Source: Linum tenue (lineage: Eukaryota; Streptophyta; Magnoliopsida; Malpighiales; Linaceae). From it: 64,000 bases of DNA. Made by a program: the position numbers and the translations under genes. Where the stretch lies: contig CAMGYJ010000003.1 in NCBI GenBank assembly GCA_946122785.1, forward strand, positions 372,001 to 436,000, in the 5' to 3' direction. The notes beneath the pieces are model-generated. The model saw nothing but the letters and a program-made list of their open reading frames with translations. It was not told the origin of the DNA and made no database searches. Within the stretch, counting starts at the first letter, position 1, and each line of letters starts with the position of its first letter. Shown piece after piece: positions 10,026 through 21,980 of this stretch.

Positions 10026-11174
10026 TCATCCACTTACATTGACCAAGCTATCTCTATAGTAATGGACTCCGGATGGGAGACAATCTAGGATTAAAACTTT
10101 CATGCCTTGAGTAGCAGGGTCGAACAATAGCAAATTAGTGTCATTCTGCTCCTCCGTCCGATCTACAGTACGAACGATAATCTGCTTGTTCCTCCAACAT
10201 CCAACCGCCACCAAATCTTTTGGAATGAAAGGACCAATAGCTAAATGTTTGATCCAGCACCATTGTTCGCTCAGTAGCCACATATCAAATCCACCAACAC
10301 CACTACTCCCCTCCTGCATAATACATAACGCAAGCGAATTCTTGTACAGGAAAAGTTGCTTCATCTCTTTATCATATTGTCCATTAAAGGTGACTGGTAT
10401 GGGGTCGTCTATCACACGGAAAACATCACTCCGAAGATCGAAAGCCAGAGCCGCAACGGGAGGTGCACATAACCAAAAATAGAACCCGTTCAAGTACCTG
10501 TAATCCTTAGTGAATCCAACTATCTCGAGTGGATGCCGGAACTCTTCCAAAACCCTCCAAGTACCAGTGCCCAGTGTGTACACCATCACTTGTGAAGGAA
10601 ACTCAGGAGATGACCAACAGCCTGTACTTGGTTGCTCTCTAGGGTAGTAAGGCCAGTCGCCAAGGGGGACTTGCCGAATCACAACTATTTTGAAATCATC
10701 AGCAACTGTATTATGCAGCCCAAACCCAAAGCTGTCAACACCAAAGGAATCATTGGCGGTTCTGGGCAATGGTATTTTACTAGACAACGAGCCAGTTGCT
10801 GGATTCCACAGGAACACATGACCCTTAGTCTCCCTAAAGCCCAGCAAATATATGCCATTGCAGGGTCCGGCAAGAATGGGCATTATGCTGTCCAGATAAC
10901 AGATTTGAGATACATCACCATCAGGATCAAATTCAAATTGCACTATCTTTGGCTTCAAGTAACGGTTGGAATCATAGACCATGAGGGTCTGGTAGGCATC
11001 ACCGGCTGGGCCGTTCGTGTAGTTCTTGAGGTGGGTAGAAACTAGATAGGGACTGGAAATTATGGCATTCCAGCGACTGCAAACCGACTTGAGCTGGCAT
11101 AGGGTTCTCACGGGCAGCCGAGACAGAATCTCAACCACAACATCGTCCTCCAAGTCATCGAGTCTGTTCGCCAT
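10026..11174 (-). CDS. F-box protein with FBA-type associated domain
   Basis: A single uninterrupted exon encodes 382 residues from an ATG at 11174. Residues ~6-48 are an F-box (LEDDVVVEILSRLPVRTL..KSVCSRWNAII), the motif that binds SKP1 in SCF ubiquitin ligases. Residues ~100-350 have the plant F-box-associated pattern: GPCNGIYLLGF, LWNPATGSL, a GFGLHNTVADDFKIV-like block, and VMVYTLGTGTWR. The C-terminal part would select the substrate, which is unknown. Length is usual for the FBA class and no residue loss is obvious. The gene heads the intact unit of a tandem duplication: its leader is present three times in the window (5835-7153, 9003-9200, 11175-11750), but only this copy keeps the coding region. 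The nodulin-like gene follows upstream on the same strand. Confidence 0.9.
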   Translation of the reverse strand: MANRLDDLEDDVVVEILSRLPVRTLCQLKSVCSRWNAIISSPYLVSTHLKNYTNGPAGDAYQTLMVYDSNRYLKPKIVQFEFDPDGDVSQICYLDSIMPILAGPCNGIYLLGFRETKGHVFLWNPATGSLSSKIPLPRTANDSFGVDSFGFGLHNTVADDFKIVVIRQVPLGDWPYYPREQPSTGCWSSPEFPSQVMVYTLGTGTWRVLEEFRHPLEIVGFTKDYRYLNGFYFWLCAPPVAALAFDLRSDVFRVIDDPIPVTFNGQYDKEMKQLFLYKNSLALCIMQEGSSGVGGFDMWLLSEQWCWIKHLAIGPFIPKDLVAVGCWRNKQIIVRTVDRTEEQNDTNLLLFDPATQGMKVLILDCLPSGVHYYRDSLVNVSG

Positions 11175-11750
11175 TAAATCGATTCAATCAACCTAAGGCA
11201 ATCCCGGAGCGACTATAGAAATCGAGCTACGGACGGCGCAGATATCAACTTCAATCGACTAAAATCTAACAATTCACCAAGGATGATGAGATACCCAGTT
11301 TCGATACCTCAGTTTTTGACACGGCTATGGCCTCCGGACTTCGGCGCCGTCATGGAACCGCCGACGGTACAGTTGATAAATCGTAGAATCGTCGCTAAAG
11401 AGACAACTGTGAAGAGAAGCGGGCGAATTGCTCCAAAATTCGAGACCTTTTTGAACAAGCTGCCGTATCTGATCTCTCAATGATTTGACACGGCAGATGC
11501 AGAGATAGAACTCTGGTTTAGGTTATCTCCGTCCCTCGCACATATATATACATATCCTCGTCTGTTAGGTCACAATCGGATCCCATTTGTTTAGAAACTG
11601 TCATATTTAAACCCTAAATTAAACAGAATTACAATCTAGTCACCAAAACTTCGGGTTTTCCAACTTATCCTGCTGGAGTGCAGTGCAGGGGAGAAGAAGA
11701 GAGACACACGAATGGGCGGGAAACAAACATCCAACGGTTTCATAACAGAC
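11175..11750 (-). promoter_or_regulatory. F-box gene leader and upstream region
   Basis: This is the sequence immediately upstream of the F-box start codon. It is conserved as duplicates at 5835-7153 and 9003-9200. It supplies the empty-site reference for the MITE at 5969. No defined promoter elements are claimed. Transcription start and splice sites cannot be fixed from sequence alone. Confidence 0.45.
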
Positions 11751-12093
11751 CGATTGATCAATTTTCTAATGGTACCTTAACTTGTTGCATTTTACCAGAC
11801 TAATCCTAGCTAGCAGTATACTGTGTTTGAGCCAGCAAACTGAGAATGCTGCTTCTATCTACCAAATCTACAAAAGAACCTTTCCACATTGCCCTTAGCA
11901 TCCATCCGAACATGCAATATTTCTATCGATCTTCCAATTCAAAAGAAAATTTACAAGCTTTAAATCACTTTTGGACGCGCAAATTCGAAAGTAAAACTAT
12001 CAGGCAATTGAGCCACATACTTTTGCACCTGGATTCCACTTCCCGTTGAGGTAGCTTCTGCTGGTGAAAACAATAACCTTCTCAGTCCCTATC

Positions 12094-12128
<35 letters not shown>

Positions 12129-12992
12129 GTAGAGACATGTCAAGTGACCTATAGCTTCAAAGTGGCAGACTTTACAGTACCACATCCTGAAACTACAGAT
12201 ATAAATGCTATTTATATTCATTTACGAAACTGTTGGCCTTCGCCGAGCTCAGTAACGAGAGCTTGTGATCCAAGTGGAGGCGTTACTGAGATGGGACACT
12301 GGGTCAGCCTCAAAGGTTTGGCTCTGGTTGCCAGATCTGACTTGCCCGTTCCAAACCAGGAGTTGGACCATGGTGTCTTTGTGAAGACTGGAGGTGTCAT
12401 GGTCCCTAGAGCGAAGGGTAATGCGCTAGGCTGGTTTCACAGAGCAGCGAATACCTTCCTCTCCAGGTAGTGGAAGGATTACAGGTCTGTGGCTCTTGAG
12501 CCTACATAGCCTCTTGAGCTGTCCAAACTGGACCATCTCTTTTTGTTCTTCTTTTCACTACTTGGCTACTTAGTTTAATTCCAGTTCCTCTCTGGTATTT
12601 TGCATGAATGCTTTGAATCAAACACTCATAAAGTTATCGAGTAGGTATACAGCTAAAGTGTGGCTCCTGCACCCCCTTTACCTTAATACAACATATCCAG
12701 ACACCCCTCATAATAGCAAACCACAGAAGTGTGTCGAATTCGTCTAATGACACATAGTTGTCCGATAGTTAGAACACAACACATCAAATTCAAAGGATGC
12801 TGCATCACAGTTTATGCAGCCACCCAGATTACAACAAAGGTTTGCCATCCTAGCTAAACAAAGCGCAAGGGCCAGGTTCAGTGTTACAAATAGTCAAATC
12901 TTACACACATATATATGCTGCTTCCTTAGGTCATCCAAAAATAAGACCTTCAGCCACCTACTCGCTCCTTCTACAACAACAAACAACCCCTG
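11751..12992. other. duplicated intergenic region, right copy
   Basis: It pairs with 7784-8843. It contains a (GA)n tract at about 12099-12124. A plus-strand coding-like block at 12236-12470 includes ELDHGVFVKTGG, VPRAKGNALGWFHRAA and a stop after NTFLSR. I do not recognise its family. The segment near the right end (12660-12992) probably includes the 3' untranslated region of the nodulin-like gene. Confidence 0.5.
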
Positions 12993-15396
12993 TTACTGAT
13001 CATCAGAAGTCCGAGGAAGCCTGAATGAGCCGCCAGCATAAAGGGTCTCGTAAACTGGCTTGATCCTCAAGGTTAGTACGAAGCTCACGATGGAGCTGAA
13101 GGCAGAGGCACCAGCTAGAACCAAGAAGGTTAGCCTGAAGCAGTCTGGACCCAAGCAAGAGAAACCGGAACTGTGCAACATACTATTCGATCCGCGCTGC
13201 TTGGCTGCCTCGGTATCATACACGTATGCTGCTAGGAGGCCCGAGAAGAGGAATGCGCCGATAGGGTTCCCTAGTGCAATGAAGTTGTAGAAGATACCGA
13301 AGTGCTTCAGCCCGAAAAGCTCCGACACTGTCGGGAGCATGACAGAGAATTGAACACCGTAGCAGATACCGAGCAGTGCAGTTGCTATGTAGAGAGTTCC
13401 ATCTATGGCAGATGCATAGAGGAGGTATGTTGCAACCATCAGTGCTTGAGCACATGTGATCCATACTGTTCGAGGGATTGTTCTCGTCCTGCAAATGGAA
13501 GTTTATAGCATTACACTTTAGGAACGCAATATAAAAAGAGCAGCACTATGTTCAATCGTAGCATTGCTTTGATGCTGTTAACAGACCTTACGAAATGTTC
13601 AGAGATCGCGCCTCCACCAAGACGCCCTGCAAAATTGCAGAAGCTGAAGAGAGACAACAGGATCGTGGTATCATGCATTCCTTGTGCAATCCCTATCTGA
13701 GCCAGGTTGTTGAGCACGGTCACGCCAGAGCCAACTCCCACGAAATAAACAAAGAATATGAGCCAGAAATCAGCTTTCACTACAGCTTCACTGAAACTGA
13801 AATCCTCCCCCCTTCTAGGCTTCCTCTTCTTCTTTATTGCTCCTTCCCCCTCAGCTAGAAGCATTGCCACCTCAGATCCATCGTCGCATTCCCTAAAGCT
13901 CTCACTTATGGTTGTGGACGAAGACGTCTTCATCAGCAACGGCTCAGCTTTCTCCAAGCTCCCATCCCCTTGCACCAAGGAGTCAGTAGAGGACACCCGC
14001 TCGCCGATGGACACTGATTTGCTACTCCTCATTCGAACAACAGTCATTTTAATGGGAACAGCAAGAGGAGCCAGAAGGAGCGCGAACAGTATCACCAGAA
14101 TAGTGTAACAAACCACAGGGTTCAGGTTCAGCAAGTGATCAAGTATAGTGCTCGCCAGGACATATACTCCAAGCACCACAAGAGCTCCTTGGATGAAGAG
14201 GAAATGAGAATTTTCAGAAGGGTCATCACCAGATGATTGAGTACAAGCTCTCACAAAGTACATCACTGCAAAACACAGGATAGGAGTCCCAACTGCAAGG
14301 AACATGAGGAGCTTGGAGGAGGATCCATTGAGCAAGATGTTGAAGATTTCGGTGAATACCGCTGCACTGATTCCTCCGTAGCCTTTCAGAATGCCAGCGA
14401 CTGTACCTCGGCTGAGAGGGAAGTTCCTCATGTTAGTCACTAGCACCGCTGTGCTTAACCATGCACTGCTGTTTGTAGCAACGCATAGTGCTAGCCAGAG
14501 CTGTGAAGAAAGGTAAATTTTAGCAAAATTTAATGCTTTGATTAGGTCTTTGCAGATCTGGATCTGCAAGTTTATTAACTGCCAAGTTGGACCATCTCAC
14601 TAAGAAGAATAAAGTGAAGCTCCCTATCGAGGATTGATGCAAGTTACACAAACCCATTTAGTCAATCAAACAAAACAGTAGACAATCTTAGCTTAGCTTC
14701 ATCTCGATTTACAAAATACCTGAGCTCAAGAAGAACACCCTTTTCAGATCAAGTCCTTCCATCAAATGGATAGGCGATATTGACAGTAAAGCTTGGAACT
14801 TCACACCATGGGCATCACAAAGTCTGATTTGTAATTAGCTTCTAGGTTGGAAAATGTCACTGTTTAGACTACATACTAAAAAATAAGCAACCCCGTCTAA
14901 CCAAAAAATCAAAAGCCCCACCACGAACGTGCATTTGATATCCCAAAATTTACACATTCTGAACACAGATACAAGTCATTTCATCAAACGGGTGGTGGGC
15001 ACCCGCAATAAAGTTCAGAACTTTACACACACACAAAAAGAACTAGACAAGAAAACTCACCACCCAGTAGGGCAAGGACTCAACGGTGCGGCTAAGGGAG
15101 AGCCAGAGGACGCCATAGCCAAAGAAGCAAGCCAAAGATCCGACGAGGAGAATAACCCACGGAGGCAAGTAATTGCAGGCGATTCCAGGGATAACCCCAA
15201 CGTTCTCGCCGATATCATTGGCCACTCCAAGCATGGAAAGCTGCTGCTGGTTGAAACCCAGCACGGATTTCAAAGAATGGGAGTAAAGCGGGAAGTTGTA
15301 AGCATTCCCCGCTGCGATTTGGACCCAGGCCGCCGCCCCGAGACCCACCCACGGCGGCCTTGTCCCTGCTTTCAGGGTTGTCTCCGCCGCCGCCAT
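12993..15396 (-). CDS. nodulin-like MFS membrane protein (NFD4-type), 3 exons
   Basis: Exons are 15396-15061, 14500-13587 and 13488-12993, all with GT-AG introns and matching phases, totalling 1746 bases and 581 residues. The start is the ATG in GCCATGGCG at 15396 (MAAAETTLKAGTRPPWVG). Exon 1 gives the nodulin-like domain start (WVQIAAGNAYNFPLYSHSLK) and two membrane segments. Exon 2 adds several more (LWLALCVATNSSAW, LLMFLAVGTPILCFAVMYFV, VVCYTILVILFALLLAPLAV), a long Ser/Glu/Lys-rich cytosolic loop, and KADFWLIFFVYFVGVGSGVT. Exon 3 ends the transporter half (FYNFIALGNPIGAFLFSGLL). The family, including Arabidopsis NFD4, is thought to transport small solutes or metabolites, but the substrate here is unknown. 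Fragmentary copies lie at 640-965 and 8844-9780. Confidence 0.92.
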
Positions 15397-16149
15397 GGCG
15401 AAATCCGACGGAAGGAGCAAAAGAGAGAAGCCTGAAAATGTTGGGGGAGAGAAAGTGGGGAGGTGAAGTGAACCCTCCTACTCCTTATTGTTCGTGCAAT
15501 GAGGAGAGGATTCAACTTGAGACTGACAAAAAAGCACTACATCCGTACCAACCCACTACTCTAAACTACTGCTTAGAGGGAAATTGTTGCTTAAAGTTTT
15601 GATCTTTTCTTTTTCTCCTTCCTCTGTTTTCCTTCGCCCTCACGTCCTCTGTTTTCGTCTTTCTTCTTCCTTCTCCTTCCTTTGTCATTTTCATGGAAGC
15701 CACGAATTTGCAGGCTTTTGGGTTGTTCGGTGTTGTCGAGTGTGCAAACAAAGAGATCGGTGGGACTCGGATTCTTCCGAATTTGTACGGTTATCAAGGA
15801 AGCTTCACCATATGCAAGAGTTGTGATTTGTTGAGTGTTCTTTATGATTCGAGCTCCAAAGTATAAACTATATTTTCTTGCAAAGGGTGAACGTTACTAG
15901 AGGGACATACGTCAAAACAAGGTGCGAGAGTGGCAAAAGTGTGAAAGCCAATTTAGCACCGTGAGAGCCTAATTGAGACGTGACCTTTTTTAATTAACTT
16001 TGTTGTCATCTAACTTGTTTCTCCGTTTGCACTAAAAAGGTAAATCGGTAAAAATCGCACATTAGGATTATCCCGCCCAATATTGTACCTTAAATCTTAA
16101 AGAGTAAACTCGATGTCTTAACATGTTCACAAGATCTATCCTGTCCAAT
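15397..16149. other. upstream region of the nodulin-like gene
   Basis: The first ~200 bases are the probable leader and promoter of the minus-strand nodulin-like gene, including a long pyrimidine-rich stretch near 15600-15690. Nothing else is recognised. Confidence 0.4.
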
Positions 16150-16412
16150 ATTGTAAAACTTTTGAATACTAAGGGTTTGGATCTTTCTCACAGTAACTTA
16201 ATTGGGGTGATTCCCGCTCAATTCAGTCCTCATAAGATTACTCAAATCAACCGAATATAGCTGTCCAGAAAATGATTTTCTCAATGCACAACACCACTAT
16301 CGGCCCCAACACTACACCGGTAGCAAGGCTAATGACTTTGCGATGATGATGATTGATGAAGTAGGAGGAGGGTACATTGATACGAAGAGTGTCTACTTTC
16401 TATGCAAATAGT
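16150..16412 (+). pseudogene. LRR receptor-like protein C-terminal relic
   Basis: A plus-strand stretch encodes KGLDLSHSNLIGVIPAQFS, matching the last LRR of the receptor-like protein at 48231-51715 (ESLDLSHNNLSGVIPLQL). After stops and shifts, IDEVGGGYIDTKSVYF follows, resembling the acidic pre-membrane segment DGEDGFIDMESFY. Only ~80 codons remain, with stops. It is a solo relic far from the intact-looking gene and in the opposite orientation. Confidence 0.55.
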
Positions 16413-17513
16413 GAGGTATCTTACACTATGGTGTTGTTGACTAATGACTAGTTATTGGGCTTCTCTGGTTATAAGCCTTTGTACATCAGTTACATCCTCG
16501 GCCCACTAGTTATTGGGCTTCTTTCACTTGGGCCTTCTCCAGCCCAATGGGCACATATCTGCTCATGAAATTGACATTCCATTGCAGAATGTTTATTACC
16601 TTGTACTCGTAGACCTATGAGTCAAAACTAGATGACTAGAAACATGATCACGTATTTTAATTGATGTTCTACGTACCAAGATTGTAAAGTAATACCGAAA
16701 AGAAAATAAGCGGTATTATGATAATAGAAATCCTAAAAATTCAAAACATCTATAACATGTCAAAAATTAGTTGGTCCCTCCAAATGATAGCCCAAAGAGG
16801 CAAAGACAGTCATTTGGACCGCATAGTTGAAGCAGGGGGGATTCTAATTTACTAGGATATTAATTTATTGATTCATTTTTCATATCCAATGCTCCCAACC
16901 ATGTATATAGCTATAAGCCAGGCTGGCCAGTTCTTGTTCTCAATATGGGACAATTATAATAAGTCCAAATAATAAAAATTCCATCATATCACAACAAAAT
17001 AATTGGCATTGGTATGGTAGCTGCACATATATAAATTACAAAAATTCGAATAGAAAACCGAAAATTCGAACCATATAGATGAAAAGAGACAAAAGAACAA
17101 GAACACTTTCCTAGGTGATCATCCAATCCTGTTTACAGCAATCTCTTCACCACAAGAAGAGGATATCCTGAATCCTGAACCTTTTTTTTTTCCTGCCAAG
17201 GTTTATCCATAGCATGGGATTGATAATTGGTTCGACATGTGTTGACATAGTTGGAGCCTGCGCAATGCTGATTCAATGATATCAAACACCTCGTGTTAGG
17301 TTGTCAAACCGGCTTATATCATTGTGCCAGTTGAGCAAGTGGAATAGTTTGATTGGTGATAAAACTAATTTGTGCCAGTCCATGTCAGTTTAATAAAAAT
17401 ATGCAAAACATGAAAACCAATATCATTAATTTCATAACTAGCTAGTACTGATTAACTCAGGTTCAACCAACAGACAGAAAATTCAACCAATCGGCATGTT
17501 GTCTGCACGACAA
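16413..17513. other. AT-rich spacer
   Basis: No gene or named element is seen. Confidence 0.4.
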
Positions 17514-17872
17514 CCATGACCTAAGGGTGGGCACCGGTTCGGTAAACCCGCACCGAACCGAAATTGAAATAAACCGAAACCGAAACCGAAATAATGTTAT
17601 TCGGTTTAGAATTCGGAAGGGAAATATGGATGTTTCGGAAACCAGGGTTCTTTCAACCGAATTTCCGAATTTTTTACCGAAAAACCAAAATACTATAATT
17701 TTTTTTCCCGTTGAATCGGGTGCCCTCATCTTATTAATCAAGCTAGCAAGATGCTAGGAGAAACCAGATACAACGAAAAGGAGTGTCAGAAAGACGCCCC
17801 AAGAAGCCTGTAAACCACGCAACTAACTACTACAGGAGGAGAACCGACAACACTACCAAATCAAAAATTACA

Positions 17873-20800
17873 TCACGAAACCCCAATACACTCCATATCC
17901 TCCAGTATACACCTTGTTGCTCCAATGGTCAAAAGATCTCGCTTGATCAGGGCCTGCAAATCCGCTGAGGAGTGTGAGACCCCATCATGCTTTCTTCTGC
18001 AACGCTCCTTCCAAATGGAAGCCACCAGGAAGCACCAAACCATCCCTGCAACAACACCATTTTTCCTTCTACAGAGAGAACAAGCAGCTTCCACAGTAGC
18101 TGGCCAAGATGCACGACACATAGGTAAGGAACATACACCCTGCACCACCTCTCTAGAATACGAGCATTGAAAAAACAGATGCTCACGAGTTTCCTGCCCC
18201 TGTCTGCATAAAACACAAACATCATCCACGATTTTCCCCCATTTCACCAACTTATCAGAAGTAACAATACCATCAAGCAGTATCGTCCATACAAGAAAAC
18301 TATTCCTAGGAACAAATCCACGCCCCCATACCAATCTGTACCATTCCACAGCAGGCCATTTAGGCCTAATCCCCTCCCAAACTACACTTAATCGAAATCT
18401 GGGCATAGGAGTTTGATCCCAAAGAACCACCCCTCTCTGCATAGAGAAGTGCTGCTGCATCACCTGTCTCATTTTCAATATCCTGCGCCAGGCGCCACTG
18501 GAACGAGACTTTATTGTCCAGATGCAACCTTGCTTGACCCTATAGGATGTGATCTAGGCCACCCATATAGTACCACTTTGCATCAGAATCAGCCATAGCA
18601 TACGAGCAATGCATGCTTGGTTCCAGGAATAGAGCTCTTTCAGCCCTAACCCTCCTTCCTTCTTAGGTCTAGCCATCCTATCCCATCCTATCTTCGCTTT
18701 TCCTTCCTCAGTTCCATGCCATAAGAAAGTGGAACAGATTTTTTGCACTTGTTTTAGGACCTTCTTAGGGAGCAAGAAGACTTGCATCCAATACTGCAAT
18801 ACCCCCATGAGAACAAAGCTGACTAATTGAAGTCTGCCAGCATAACTGAGCCTCTTAGCTCTCCATGACTTGATTTTTTGGGTGATTTTGGCTACCAGTT
18901 TATCACATTCAGCAGGCAGCAGCTGACAACTTTTCTGATATCAGTGGAAGTCCCAAGTATCTCACCGGAAGCACTCCCTCCTGAAAACCAGTCACTAGAA
19001 GAGCCATGCTTTTAAACATCACTGACAGGCCCCCAAAATAGACCTCGCACTTGGCAGGGTTGCATTTCAAACCAGACATGGAATAGAACTAAGAAAGAAT
19101 CTCCTGCACCTGAGAGATAGCAGTCCCTGACCCTTCTGTAAAGATCAAAAGATCATCAGCAAAACTCAGATGAGTTAGCTTCACTTTTTTACACTGTGGA
19201 TGGTATGGGAGATGCCCTAGAGCTGCAGACTCATTCAACGATAAAGAAAGTCCCTCCATGGCAATGGTGAAGAGGTAGGGTGAGAGTGGATCACCCTGCC
19301 TAACACCCTTCTGAGCCCCAAAATAGCCACAAAGCCCCCCATTAATGCTAATACTAAACTTGGCAGTTTTAACAGTCAACTTAATCCAGTTAATAAAACA
19401 TGCTGGGAACCCCATAATCTCCATCATCAGAAACATATAAGCCCAATTGACTGAATCAAAGGGTTTCATAAGGTCTACTTTGATAGCATAACGAGAGGAA
19501 AGATGCATTCTATGATAGCCACTGACTAACTCTTGTGCCATTAAAATGTTATCAACTATTATTCTCCCTTCTATAAAAGCTTATTGATTGCCACTAATGA
19601 CCTTAGGAAGTACTTTCTTTAGACGGTTAGCCAACACCTTAGCAATAATTTTGTACAAAATATTAATGCAAGATATTGGCATATAGTCTTTAAGAGCACA
19701 GGCAGAAGGTACTTTAGGCAACAGAGAAACAGCAGTAGCATTAACACTACCTGGTAAACGTCATGAGGAGAAGAAGTCATTCACACCTGCCAGGACATCA
19801 GTGGAAATAATGGGCCATGCCTTTCTATAGATACCCGCTGAGAATCCATCAGGGCCAGGGGCCTTATATGGATTCATGTGAAGAACAACAGCCTGAATCT
19901 CATCCTCTGTAACAGGAGAAACAAGGAATGAAATCTCCTGAGCCCCAAGTCTATTATGAACCAATAACTCCAACCGATCTCTATCAGGATGAACATCAGG
20001 ATTACTAACACCAAAGAGGTTTTTATAGAAGGAGACAGCCTCCTCTGCAATCTTATCAACATCTGTAATCTCCTCACCAGTCACAGTAACCAGCTTACGA
20101 ATTGCCCTCTTTCCTGTATGAATTTTAACTGCCTGATGGAAGAACCTTGTACTCTTATCCCCCGACTCCAAAACATTAACCCTTGATTTCTGCTTATAAA
20201 GACATTCCTCGGCCTTCCTGAACTCTTCCAACTGAATTTGCAGTTCTGAGACCAAAGCAAAAGACTCCTCAGATGGAGATGCATAAGCCTCTGCCTTTGC
20301 ATAGATAAGTGCTCTTTCTGTCTCCTTCACCTTTGTACTAATATCCCCAAACTTTTCCTTATTCAGTTGCTTCAAAGCTTTCTTAACCATAGTAAGTTTT
20401 AGCTGAACACGATGAAGAGGGTGTGCAGCAATCTGTGTCTCCCAAGCCTTGCTAACAAGAGGGAAGAAATCAGAACTATCTGCCCAAAAATCGAAATATT
20501 TAAAAGGCTTTGGAAGGGACTTCTGAACTGGCTTCGAAGCCACCAAAATGCCACAATGATCTGAAAAGTGCACAACCAAAACATCAATACGACAATCTGG
20601 GAATGCATTAAACCACTTCTCATTCACTAGAGCACGATCCAACCTCTTGGCAAGAGGATTGCCGACTTGATTATTAGTCCACGTAAACTGAGGGCCTAAA
20701 ACCCTGTGATCAACCAGTTCCATTGAATCGACCCAATTCCCAAAGTCTCCCATACAATTATTGATATCACATCGTTTGGAGACATCCTCTGGCTTTAGTA

Positions 20801-21224
20801 CTGCATTAAAATCTCCCCCAACTATCCACGGCTGACTACTAACCTTGATTCTAGCCAATTCTGCATAAGTGATCCTCCTTTCCAACTCATCATTGGATCC
20901 ATAAACAGCAATGAGAAAACAACTCTCACCCTCCACTGACTTCACCAAACAATGGACAAAATTCTTGCTAGGAACTAAAATGCTTAATTCAATACTATCA
21001 GGATTCCAAAATAACCAAACACGTCCCAGCCCACTATCAACATAATTCAAGTGCCTCTTCCAGCCAGCACAGAAACCTTCAGCCACCTCAACTGCTTTGT
21101 CCTTCTTTACTCTGGTTTCCAACACAGCAACTATATCTACTTTATTCTGCCTAAGGACTGAATATAAGTCCCTACGCTTAGAGGGTTTATTGAACCATCT
21201 AACATTTTGGAATAGGATAATCAT
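17873..21224 (-). pseudogene. LINE ORF2 (endonuclease, reverse transcriptase, zf-RVT)
   Basis: The order on the minus strand is as follows. An apurinic-endonuclease-like domain from 21224 (MIILFQNVRWFNKPSKRRDL, VDIVAVLETRV, WIVGGDFNAVL, HFSDHCGIL). A reverse transcriptase (APGPDGFSAGIYRKAW, AIKVDLMKPFDSVNW, KGVRQGDPLSPYLF, LSFADDLLIF, with the FADD catalytic motif intact). A C-terminal zf-RVT domain (VPRNSFLVWTILLDG, DDVCVLCRQGQETREHLFFQC). The reading is broken by a TGA after FFSS (19758), a stop after ISGNQ (~19580), a TAG after QEILS (~19086), a frameshift near 18930, and a TAG after SGTIWVA (~18551). No enzyme can be made from it. Confidence 0.9.
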
Positions 21225-21980
21225 TTTGAAGAAGAGGGCTGGGACCCTCCCTTCTTTCCACCTTTCTTCGGAGCTGCCTGCAGAGTGACAACTGCACCTT
21301 CATCCAGTGATCTTAACAAATCATAAGAATGAGAAACTGGAAGTACACTAGTCGGGCTAGGCTGTGGTGACCAAATACGAGGCTTAGCACCATTAACCAC
21401 AAGCTGAAATTCCGCCTCAGAGGGTAAAGCAGGAGAAGCACACTCCACTGCAGCAAAACTGGTGTCAAGATTGATCCCCTGCATTCGTGAACTAACCACA
21501 GGTGAAGTGCCAATCAAACATTCACCAATCCCCACCAAATTGGTCCCAATCATGACCCCCCCTACCTCTGAATATCTCCAGGAGCATCCAGGGGAGGCGA
21601 TTCCACTGCCTTGCCCTTGTTCAAGTCATTACCCTCCTGATCCACCTGCTTATCAACCTGATCCACCGGCATATCAACCTGATTCTCTTGCAAAATCATA
21701 TCATTCTGCCCCTTCTCCGTTTCCTTCCTCACCCAAACCCGTGTATGACACTCACAGACCCCAAATAGCCCACAAGGTTTACACACAGGCGGGAGATGAG
21801 CGTAAGTCACTCCCACTTTGATAGAAGTGTCATCGTCAAGCCAGATAAGAACATGATCAGGAAAATCCCCATCAGCCCGTAACTCAACCAAAATCTTAGC
21901 ATACCCTAATCGTCGCCCCATTCGAGTAGTCTGGTCAACCCCCAGCGGTACACCTAGCCAGCTCGCCGCCCTGTTAAAAA
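21221..21980 (-). pseudogene. LINE ORF1 remnant (DUF4283-type, CCHC)
   Basis: The 5' truncated ORF1 begins inside the DUF4283-like region (AASWLGVPLGVDQ, RLGYAKILVELRADG) and continues to a zinc-knuckle-like CKPCGLFGVCECH. A frameshift near 21555 separates this from the C-terminal part, which ends PKKGGKKGGSQPSSSK and overlaps the start of ORF2 by a few bases. ORF1 proteins of plant L1 elements bind RNA. This copy is inert. Confidence 0.8.

Noticed and set aside
14929..15435. 168-codon plus-strand frame
   Set aside because: It lies antisense to exon 1 of the nodulin-like gene and its first intron; it is a shadow frame without family motifs.
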